A stretch of DNA of 64,000 bases, from the NCBI GenBank assembly GCA_041753575.1, contig JBGSUA010000214.1, positions 6,505 to 70,504 of the forward strand, given 5' to 3'. Shown here one piece after another: positions 16,613 through 24,072 of this stretch (position 1 is the first letter of the stretch; the number at the start of each line of letters is the position of its first letter). The position numbers and the translations under genes are program-made. Source of the stretch: CG2-30-51-40 sp041753575 (lineage in GTDB: Bacteria > Desulfobacterota > DSM-4660 > Desulfatiglandales > Desulfatiglandaceae). The notes below the pieces were generated by a model. It searched no databases and was not told the DNA's origin. It saw only the letters and a list, made by a program, of their open reading frames with translations.

Positions 16613-17354
16613 TGCCTGCCAGTTCCAAAACTTTTCTTCCCTCCTTGCTTCCCAGCGCCAGTTTTATCTCTTCCACTGCCGGGGCCTCCAAAAGAAATGA
16701 AGTATGGGCGCAGCCTATATCCTGCGGAAAGTGGGCATCGGAAAATGACACAATAGTGAACTTCTCGATGCCGGGGATCGTGGCCATGGCTTTTCCGACC
16801 GATGTATGCCGTGAAATCTCCACCGCATCCAGGCAGATATCGTCAGGGAAAAAACCGAGCTGACTCATGACACTGAAGCTCGGACGATCCACATGGGAGG
16901 CAATGCTGATTCCTCCAAGCCGGTGGACGGTCTCCACAATCTCATCCAGACCGAGCTGCACGGCTCCTATAAGAAGCCGGTCATTAAAACCCTCAACCTC
17001 ATCGTACTCGTTGGCAACCACCTGGTCTCCGAAAAGCTCGGGTCTGTTGGAGCCTTTCATGTGAGCGTATATGAGATCCTGCAATCTCAGGATCTGCTCC
17101 TCAGTGTCAAAAAAGGCAAGGCTATGGACTTCTTCTCTCGAAGAGATCTCCATCCCGGCCAGTACCGCGATTCCACTTTGTCTCCCGGCCCTCATGACCG
17201 CTGCCACGTTTTCAGCGCTGTTATGATCACACACTGAAATAAGGTCAAGTCCTTTTTCCACGCTTTTTTCCACAATGGCCCTGGGACTCATATCCAGTTC
17301 GCCGCACGGAGAAAGGCATGAATGAATGTGAAGATCCGCCTTGAAGGCTCTCAA
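16605..17354 (-). CDS. PHP-domain metal-dependent phosphoesterase
   Basis: A 249-residue PHP fold protein. The four metal-binding motifs are visible: DLHIHSCLSP (8-17), CDHNSAEN (~42-49), GMEIS (~66-70) and SHVDRPSF with FSDAHFPQD near the end. PHP proteins are phosphoesterases or nucleases; the substrate here is unknown. Translation most likely starts at TTG 17354, overlapping the DRTGG stop as TTGA, because MRAFKADLHIHS is the canonical beginning. It is embedded in the hydrogenase-like regulatory block, a context repeated in other anaerobes. Confidence 0.85.
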   Translation of the reverse strand: MRAFKADLHIHSCLSPCGELDMSPRAIVEKSVEKGLDLISVCDHNSAENVAAVMRAGRQSGIAVLAGMEISSREEVHSLAFFDTEEQILRLQDLIYAHMKGSNRPELFGDQVVANEYDEVEGFNDRLLIGAVQLGLDEIVETVHRLGGISIASHVDRPSFSVMSQLGFFPDDICLDAVEISRHTSVGKAMATIPGIEKFTIVSFSDAHFPQDIGCAHTSFLLEAPAVEEIKLALGSKEGRKVLELAGNG

Positions 17355-17698
17355 TTCCCTTCACCGCCCACACCCAAACTATGAAGGATACCGGCAACTT
17401 CGTATGCCGGCTTTGCTGAAAGGAGTATGGGAATACCCTCCGCCTCCGCTTTCTTGATGGTTTCATCATCAGGAAGCCGGCCGTTTACAAGGATGATTGC
17501 CGCGAGTTCCTTGAGTACGGCCACCGCTACAATGTTCTGATGCGACTGTACAGTGAGCCAGAGATAACCCTTCCTCGCGTTGGCCATGACATCGCTCAAA
17601 AGATCCCCGCAGTAACCTCCCTGGACCTCGCGATCCATGCCTTTCTGACCTGGTTCAGTTCTAAGATCAAGGCGATGAACTATGTCCGAAAGCTTCAA
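17351..17698 (-). CDS. DRTGG-domain protein, first copy
   Basis: A 115-residue DRTGG-type protein. It contains GGYCGDLLSDVMANARKGY and ILVNGRLPDDETIKKAEAEG, and is clearly paralogous to the product of the gene at 19423-19782. DRTGG domains occur beside CBS domains and in phosphotransacetylase, probably binding a nucleotide or other small ligand. Translation probably starts at TTG 17698, since the sequence from there aligns with the start of its paralogue and GGGAGG lies upstream. The gene is tightly packed between the hydrogenase-like sensor and the PHP gene. Confidence 0.8.
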   Translation of the reverse strand: MKLSDIVHRLDLRTEPGQKGMDREVQGGYCGDLLSDVMANARKGYLWLTVQSHQNIVAVAVLKELAAIILVNGRLPDDETIKKAEAEGIPILLSAKPAYEVAGILHSLGVGGEGN

Positions 17699-17715
17699 AT
17701 CTCCCTCCCAATCAG

Positions 17716-18978
17716 TTATGTTAGTCTCGTTCTGATACAGCTTTCAAGCCTGGCGGTCCCGTCGGCAACGTCCTCGGCGAAGCTTCGGCAGTCCGGTGAT
17801 CCGCAGAATCCGCATTCCTTGCCGGGAAGACCCTCCAGGATCTTTGCTATCTTTTCCTGCCTCTCGATTGCGTGGATAATGCCGGATTGATTTCCGGCCT
17901 CTTTAATCTGACCGGGCCTCTTTTCGCTGAAAAACCATCCCGTTCTGTATGCCCTTTCAGCCTGGGCATATCTAATCCTTTTATCGTGGGTGAACATCCT
18001 GGAAATCTTCATGACCGTCCTTTTTGCCTCATACCTGTCGGCTACCGTCAATGGTCCGCCGATACAGCCCTCAAGGCAGGCCCTGAATTCAAAGTACTCA
18101 ATGTCTCTAAAAAGTCCCATTTCTATCTTTTCAAGATATCGGATGGTCTCAGGGAGCCCCGACACGGCCATATAGTTGCCCTCGCCCATCGCGGCTATCT
18201 CTCCTCCTGAGATGCCCCAGCCGATAGCAAGGCTGTTGGAGGGGCTTGTCAGAGATCCCTCATAGGGGCCTGGAAGGTTTCTCTTTATGGATTCAAAGAC
18301 GTCGTTGATGCCTATGGCCCCGTCGAGGTAGGAGGATTTTAAAAACATGGGGCTGTTTATGGATATCATCTTGGCAGAACATGGCGTGATGTGATAAACG
18401 CCGTAATCGCTTTTCTTCAATAGATCGTCATCTTCAATGCGACGCTTTAATTCTCTAGCGGCAAGTTCCCTGGGAGTCAGGATAGGGCTCAGGTTCTTCA
18501 AAAGGGAAGGGAACCTAAACGCGATGAGTCTGTTGACCACAGGGCAGACCGGGGATATAAGAGGTCGGGCGGAGTCTTCCTTCCCCAGGGTCTCCTTGAT
18601 ATATATCTCAAGCGCGACATTGTATAGATCAAGGAAATAGGTCTGATCAAAGACATATTCAAATGTCTTTTGAAGGGCCGCCTGGATCTCTTCGGGCAGG
18701 ACATCCTGACCGAACTGAGAGTATAAGACCGGGGAGGCGCTTATGATCATATTGGCGGCAGGCATGCTATGATCGTCTCTGGTAGTTATGGCCTTGACAG
18801 CGCCGTGTGGGCAAACCCTTATGCACTCGCCGCAATCCACGCAGGTGCCCACGATCTTTGCCACCTTAAGGTCCCTCACCCTTATGGCCTTTGTCGGGCA
18901 AGCTTTCATGCATCGGACGCATCCTACACAGCGCTTTTCGTCTATGTGCACATAGTGAAGAGGTGTATTATTAACCAC
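17716..18978 (-). CDS. [FeFe]-hydrogenase-like sensor protein (HydS type)
   Basis: A 420-residue protein. Two ferredoxin clusters occupy residues 17-56. A shortened hydrogenase domain follows, then a C-terminal Fe-S motif with Cys389, 392, 397 and 414. All four cubane ligands of the H-cluster are kept: Cys145 in ISPVCP, Cys200 in ITPCSAK, Cys301 and Cys305 in RACLEGC. The first cysteine of the usual TSCCP motif, the proton shuttle in catalytic enzymes, is Val here. The proximal methionine of the second motif is Thr. This pattern fits putative sensory or regulatory [FeFe] hydrogenases rather than efficient catalysts. It begins at GTG 18978. The surrounding DRTGG, PHP and ATPase genes are the usual neighbours of this group. 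Confidence 0.85.
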   Translation of the reverse strand: MVNNTPLHYVHIDEKRCVGCVRCMKACPTKAIRVRDLKVAKIVGTCVDCGECIRVCPHGAVKAITTRDDHSMPAANMIISASPVLYSQFGQDVLPEEIQAALQKTFEYVFDQTYFLDLYNVALEIYIKETLGKEDSARPLISPVCPVVNRLIAFRFPSLLKNLSPILTPRELAARELKRRIEDDDLLKKSDYGVYHITPCSAKMISINSPMFLKSSYLDGAIGINDVFESIKRNLPGPYEGSLTSPSNSLAIGWGISGGEIAAMGEGNYMAVSGLPETIRYLEKIEMGLFRDIEYFEFRACLEGCIGGPLTVADRYEAKRTVMKISRMFTHDKRIRYAQAERAYRTGWFFSEKRPGQIKEAGNQSGIIHAIERQEKIAKILEGLPGKECGFCGSPDCRSFAEDVADGTARLESCIRTRLT

Positions 18979-18989
18979 TTAGCCGCCTA

Positions 18990-19409
18990 TCAGACCACAA
19001 AACCTATCCTTAACTCTGTTCCTTTACCCTTTTCAGAAATCACGTCGAGACTGCCACTGTTTTTCTTGATATTGGGGAGCCCCATGCCGGCGCCGAAACC
19101 CATCTGCCTGGCTTCCTCTGAGGCCGTACTGAACCCCTCCTTCATTGCAAGGCCAACGTCCTCTATGCCTGGGCCGGAATCCTTTACGTTTATATCTATT
19201 GAATCTCCGGCTATCTCAATCGTCATCACTCCGTCACCCCCATGCATGACCACATTCATTTCGGCCTCATAAGCGCAGATGGATACCTTCCTTATCAACT
19301 CTGTTGCGAAACCTATCTTTTTCATGAGCCCGTGAATGTCCATTGAGATCTCGCCCGCCTTCAGGTAATCCCTTGCTTTAATGGGGTAGCTTTTGGTCAA
19401 AATGGCCAT
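18990..19409 (-). CDS. RsbW-like anti-sigma-factor ATPase
   Basis: A 139-residue GHKL ATPase of the anti-sigma factor/serine kinase type. The N box is AYEAEMNVVMHGG (~46-58), G1 is DSGPGIEDVG and G2 is GFGAGMGLPNIKKNS. Such proteins bind ATP and either phosphorylate an anti-sigma antagonist or sequester a sigma factor. No STAS-domain antagonist or sigma gene is seen nearby, so its partner is unknown. It sits between the DRTGG and the hydrogenase-like gene, spaced 13 and 11 bp, so it is clearly part of the operon. Confidence 0.83.
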   Translation of the reverse strand: MAILTKSYPIKARDYLKAGEISMDIHGLMKKIGFATELIRKVSICAYEAEMNVVMHGGDGVMTIEIAGDSIDINVKDSGPGIEDVGLAMKEGFSTASEEARQMGFGAGMGLPNIKKNSGSLDVISEKGKGTELRIGFVV

Positions 19410-19422
19410 TGGAGTCTTTGCT

Positions 19423-19782
19423 CTACTCTGAGCGCTTCTTTTCCACTCCTCTCAATCCGGCGCTGAACAGCCTTCCGCAGGCGGTAAACATGGTGAAAGG
19501 GGTGGTGAGAAGCGGCAAACCGCTTTCTCTTGCCTGGTTCTTCATATCATCGTCGGGGATCTTATCCCTGACCAGAACAAGGGCTGAAGCTCCTGCAATG
19601 ACTGCCGTCCTCACTGAGTGGATGTTGTTAAGTCCCGAGAGGAGAAGCACTCCCTCCTTGGGGCCTCTGAGGATATCACTCATCAAGTCTCCCCCTGCCC
19701 CTGCCATGATCTCCATGTCAAGCTTTTCCTCGCCAGCCGCTACGTCAGCTCCTAATATGTCTCTTACATCTGAAAGCCTCAT
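19423..19782 (-). CDS. DRTGG-domain protein, second copy
   Basis: A 119-residue paralogue of the protein at 17351-17698. Shared features are the start MRLSDVRDIL, GAGGDLMSDILRG and VRDKIPDDDMKNQARESGLP. It probably binds a small ligand; no enzymatic residues are evident. The presence of two diverged copies in one operon suggests a heteromer or two different ligands. It lies 36 bp downstream of the hndA-like gene. Confidence 0.78.
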   Translation of the reverse strand: MRLSDVRDILGADVAAGEEKLDMEIMAGAGGDLMSDILRGPKEGVLLLSGLNNIHSVRTAVIAGASALVLVRDKIPDDDMKNQARESGLPLLTTPFTMFTACGRLFSAGLRGVEKKRSE

Positions 19783-19818
19783 GTAAATTTATCACCTTCA
19801 TCCATGGCTCAAAAAAAA

Positions 19819-20319
19819 TTATTTGTAATGGTTAAGGATCTGAATGATCCTGTCAGGCGTTACGCCGCCGTGGGTATCTGAGTCCACCATGACAACAGGA
19901 GCAAGGCCGCACGCGCCCAGGCACCTTACCGACTCAAGGGAAAAACGCCTGTCAGGCGTTATGTCTCCAACTTCCAGCTTGAACTCGGACTGTATCCTGC
20001 TGAGTATCTCGCTCATACCCCGAACGTAGCAGGCTGTGCCCATACATACCTTGACTGTGTGCTTTCCCTTCGGGACCATAGAGAAAAAAGAATAGAAGGT
20101 CACAACCCCATACACATTGCTGGCAGGCATGTTGAGCCCCCTTGCTATATATTCCTGGAGTTCAACGGGCAGATAGGCGGTGACGCCCTGGCACTCTTCA
20201 AGTACCGGGATAAGGCATCCGGGCCTGCCTCTGTGCATTGCGATTATCTCGTCCACTTTGACCATCATTTCGGGGGTCAGGTCCTTATTTATACTCGACA
20301 GATCTTCTGTGAAGGACAT
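19819..20319 (-). CDS. hndA: NuoE/HndA-like 2Fe-2S subunit
   Basis: A 166-residue thioredoxin-fold 2Fe-2S protein. After a helical N-terminal domain with VLEECQGVTAYLP and YGVVTFYSFF, the four ligands are Cys in KVCMGTACYVRG and VRCLGACGLAPVV. This is the standard NuoE pattern CxxxxC...CxxxC. It works with the HndC-like subunit to pass electrons between NAD(P)H and the formate dehydrogenase. GGAGG precedes the ATG. It lies 3 bp downstream of the fdhA stop, so it is translationally linked. Confidence 0.92.
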   Translation of the reverse strand: MSFTEDLSSINKDLTPEMMVKVDEIIAMHRGRPGCLIPVLEECQGVTAYLPVELQEYIARGLNMPASNVYGVVTFYSFFSMVPKGKHTVKVCMGTACYVRGMSEILSRIQSEFKLEVGDITPDRRFSLESVRCLGACGLAPVVMVDSDTHGGVTPDRIIQILNHYK

Positions 20320-20322
20320 CTT

Positions 20323-23106
20323 TCAAATTCCTCCCTGGATCTTTTCAATTTTAACCGCGCAAACCTTGTATTCCGGTATCTTTGAGACTGGATCAATGGC
20401 GGGGTTTGTCAGCGCGTTGGCCGGTCCGGCCGCGTAGTGAAAGGGAACGAAAACGGTTCCGCTCCTTGCCTTGAGAGATATCCTGGTCTTTGCCGTGATC
20501 TCACCTCTTCTTGTGGCCAGTTTAACCGCCTCTCCATCTTTAAGACCCAGGCTGGCGGCATCCTCATGAGATATTTCCACAAACGCCTCCGGCGCAAGCC
20601 GGTTAAGCCCTTCACTCTTCATGGTCATGGTGCCCGTGTGGTACTGATAGAGGACGCGGCCTGTTGTCAAATAGAGCGGGAATTGCTCATCAGGCAGTTC
20701 GGCGGGAGGTATCCATTCGATGCCGTGGAATACCCCAAGACCGCAGGTGAAATTGTCCATGTGGAGGCATGGGGTTCCAGGATGATCCGTTCCTGTGCAG
20801 GGCCAGAAAATACCTTCGTGTTCCAGCCTTTTATAATTGATTCCGCAGTAGGATGGAGTGATGCCGGCGATTTCAGCCATAATCCCCTGGGCGCTCCCAT
20901 AATTCATGGGATAACCCATGCGTCCTGAAAGATCCGCTATTATACGCCAGTCCTCCTTTGCCTCTCCGGGGGGATCGAGGGCCTTTCTCACCCTCTGGAC
21001 CTTTCTCTCAGTGTTGGTGAAGGTGCCATCCTTCTCCGCAAAGGAAGAGGAAGGAAGCACTACATCGGCTATCAGCGCGGTTTCAGTGAGGAATATATCC
21101 TGCACTACCAGAAAATCCAGATGTCCCAGGCTCTCCTTCACGTGTCTCAGATCCGGATCGGAAAGGAGGGGATTTTCACCTATGATATAGATTGACTTGA
21201 GGGTTCCTTTGTGAGCGGCATCCATCATTTCCATGACGGTCAGTCCGGTGCTGTCGGGCAGGTTCGAGACCCCCCAGGCCATTGCCATTCGTTTTCTGAC
21301 CGCAGGATCAGAGGTCTTCTGATATCCGGTGTAAACATTTGGGAGACCTCCCATATCGCAGGCTCCCTGGACGTTATTCTGTCCCCTTAAGGGGTTGACC
21401 CCTCCCCCTTCGATTCCCACGTTTCCGCAAAGCATCGCGAGGTTGGCAAGGCTTTTTACGTTGTCAGTGCCGCAGATATGCTGGGTAATGCCCATGCAAT
21501 ATATTATGGAGCCTGCCTTTTCGCCGGCATAGAGCCTTGCCGCGGCAACCAGCTCGCTGCCTGGAATGCCTGTTATCTTTTCCACGAAGTCAGGGCTGTA
21601 CTTCTCGACGACCTTCTTGACATCATCAAGGCCTACTGTTCGTGAGTTGACATAGGCCTCATCATAGAGGCCTTCCTTTATAATTACGTGCATCATGCCG
21701 TTTATCCACGCGACGTCTGTTCCAAGATTAGGTCTCAGCCACGTGGTTGCGAAATCGGCCAGTTTGATCCTGCGGGGATCAACGAGGATGAGCTTTGCGC
21801 CCTTTTGTGTCACAGCCCGCTTGATATAAGAGGAAAGGACAGGATGATTCTCCGTTGTATTTGAGCCCGTGACCAGTATCACCTGTGCCTTTTCAATGTC
21901 ACTAATGGGGTTTGTCATTGCGCCGCTTCCGAATGCTGCAGCCAGACCGGCTACAGTGGAGGAGTGTCAAAGCCTTGCGCAGTGATCCACATTGTTGGTT
22001 CCTATGACCGCCCTTGCGAATTTCTGTGCGAGATAGTTTTCTTCGTTTGTTATTCTGGCGCTTACAAGGAAGGCGATGGAATCGGGGCCGCTGTCCTTTT
22101 TGATCTTTGCCAGTTTGCTCTGGACAAGATCCAGCGCCTCGTCCCAGGATGCCTCCCTGAAGGCGCCTTTTTCCTTGATAAGCGGTCTGGTAAGCCTCTC
22201 CGGGCTGTTGACGAAGCTATAGCCGAATCTCCCTTTTACACATAAGCTCCCGTAATTGGGGCCAGTTCCCTCAACGCCCGTAACCTTAACTATGCGGCCC
22301 TTTCTCACATGCAGGTGCATCTGGCATCCTACGCCGCAGTAAGAACAGGTTGTCCTGACAAGTCCGGTCTCACCTTTGGACGGATCATTCTCGTTGATGT
22401 CCTGAACGGTAACAAGCGCCCCAACAGGGCAGACCTGAACGCATTCCCCACAAAAGACACAGTCCGAATCCTTAAGCGCCCTGTCACCGCTTGCGACGAT
22501 CTTGGCCCTCGTGCCCCTGTATCCAAAGCTTATAGCGTTATTGACCTGCACTTCATTGCATGCCTGAACACAGCGACCGCAAAGGATGCAACGGGTGAGG
22601 TCTCTTACTATGAAGGGGTTGACGTTTTCTATCTTGTGTCTGGGTTCGGCAGGTTCGAACCTTAGTCCCCTGACCTGATATTTTATCGCCAGCTCCTGAA
22701 GGCGGCAGTCCCCGTAAGCAGGGCACAGGTCTTTGTGTTCATCCGCTTTCAAGGATCTAAGTTGAAAATCCGTCCAGGCATCCATATCCAGATCCTGCAC
22801 CAGACAGTTATGATGTCCTGACGATAGTAACAACTCCAGATTAAGGCGCCTGGATTTCATTACCTCCGGGGTGTTGGTTCGCACAATCATCTTGGGCGCA
22901 GCCGGCGTGACACAGGCCGCCAACAGGGTTCTCGCCCCCTTCACCTCCACCACGCACATGCGGCAGGCCCCGGTAGGAGAGGCATTTTTCATGAAACAGA
23001 TGGTGGGGATGTCTATCCCGTTTCTCTGCGCTACATTGAGGACAGTCTCGCCGGCCTCGAAAGGATATTCCTTGCCGTCAATGAAAAGGCTCTCTTTTGA
23101 TTCCAT
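20323..23106 (-). CDS. fdhA: Selenocysteine-containing formate dehydrogenase alpha subunit
   Basis: A 927-residue protein read through an in-frame TGA at 21967-21969. Domains in order are an N-terminal 2Fe-2S (Cys37, 48, 51, 65), a NuoG-like His/Cys cluster (97-134), two 4Fe-4S clusters (about 173-183 and 216-226) and the molybdopterin domain with 4Fe-4S Cys254, 257, 261, 289. Sec380 lies in NNVDHCARLUHSSTVAGLA, the classical formate dehydrogenase active site followed by His. The enzyme oxidises formate or reduces CO2 using a W/Mo-bis-MGD cofactor. The NuoG-like N-terminus and the hndA/B/C-type partners point to an NAD(P)-dependent, possibly electron-bifurcating cytoplasmic complex. ATG 23106 with GAGGA is preferred over GTG 23118. 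Confidence 0.95.
21936..21956 (-). promoter_or_regulatory. SECIS element for selenocysteine insertion in fdhA
   Basis: Starting 10 bases after the TGA codon, the minus strand forms an 8-bp stem (CTGTAGCC with GGCTGCAG, including one G-T pair) closed by the 5-base loop GGTCT. A GGTCT loop at this distance is the form read by SelB in E. coli fdhF. The stem-loop lies entirely in coding sequence, as bacterial SECIS elements do. Confidence 0.85.
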
Positions 23107-23567
23107 CTTTTTCCTCACTAACTAACCGCCATGCCCTGACGGGGCACAACGAAGCATGAAAATGCCGCATGTCATTCCGGACTCGATCCGGAATCCAGGT
23201 GCCAAGGACTGGATAGGGGCCTGCGCCGCTATGACTATCTATTTTCATATAAAATGGCATTGATCCATCTTTCCGGCAGGAATACAGAAAATTAAAGAAA
23301 TCCCTGCCGGCCAAAAAGCGGGTCAAGTTTAGCAAATGACGAAAATTTTTCAAGTATTATCAAGACAGGGTGAAGGTTTTCCGCAGTGAGGATCTTAAAA
23401 AAGCAGGGAAACATCCCTCCAGACAGCCTGTCCCCGTTCCTTCGGGCGATAAGCTATCCGGAAGAATCCAAAAAGACAAGAAGGAAATGGTATCTTAGAA
23501 CTTGAACACAAAATCCGCCCGCAAGCGGTCCGCATGGGCCTTTAAGGGATGCCCCAGTCGCCTTTTC
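23107..23567. other. Leader region of the fdh-hnd-rnf superoperon
   Basis: About 460 bp without a gene. It should contain the superoperon promoter. The left part (23121-23253) is a copy of the dispersed hairpin repeat, which ends just before the fdhA ribosome site. A further inverted repeat, CCGGCAGG (23273-23280) with CCTGCCGG (23303-23310), lies upstream. I could not assign -35/-10 or -24/-12 elements. Confidence 0.5.
23121..23253 (-). repeat. Dispersed hairpin repeat, copy B
   Basis: Near-identical at both ends to copy A at 36244-36397 but in the opposite orientation. It lacks about 25 bp in the middle, where copy A has an extra hairpin. The core TTCCGGACTCGATCCGGAA forms a 7-bp stem. It occupies the 5' leader of fdhA. 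Confidence 0.85.
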
Positions 23568-24029
23568 TCAAGATTCTTCCTTTTCCTGATCGAAAACCCT
23601 CCCGGGAAATCGCATGAGCTGCTTGATCCTTGCGCTCCTTATCTTCTGTTCATGGGTGTCTTTTTTTTCGAATGCCTGTCCGAGCTTTGAAAGAAGATCC
23701 TCCAGCCTTACGGGTTTGAGCAGGTAATCAAAGGCCCCTAGTTTCATTCCCTCTATGCTCGTTTCAACCGAGGCATGACCCGTCAGAAGAAGCACCTCCG
23801 CCAGAGGTTGAATCTTTTTGATCTCCCTGAGGGTCTCTATCCCGTCCATCCCCCCCGGCATCTTTACGTCCAGTATGACCACGTCAAATATCTGCTTTTT
23901 CATCTCTTCCACAGCAGCTTCTCCGCTCAAGACCCCTACTGTGTCCACGTTTCTCTTGTTGAGACGATTCACCAGTGTCTCAAGGAAATCCTTCTCATCA
24001 TCAACGACAAGCACCCTAAAAAGATCCAT
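23568..24029 (-). CDS. Stand-alone response regulator receiver
   Basis: A 153-residue protein with one receiver domain (about 5-120) and a short charged tail. The acidic pair is VVDDEKD, the phospho-acceptor Asp is in VVILDVKMPG, the Thr in LLLTGHAS and the Lys in LLKPVRLE. There is no DNA-binding or enzymatic output domain, so it must act by phosphotransfer or protein contact. It lies 43 bp after the sensor kinase gene and is its probable partner. Confidence 0.9.
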   Translation of the reverse strand: MDLFRVLVVDDEKDFLETLVNRLNKRNVDTVGVLSGEAAVEEMKKQIFDVVILDVKMPGGMDGIETLREIKKIQPLAEVLLLTGHASVETSIEGMKLGAFDYLLKPVRLEDLLSKLGQAFEKKDTHEQKIRSARIKQLMRFPGRVFDQEKEES

Positions 24030-24072
24030 GACCTTCCCCCCTTTCTTAGGAGAACATAAAAAGTTATTGCGG

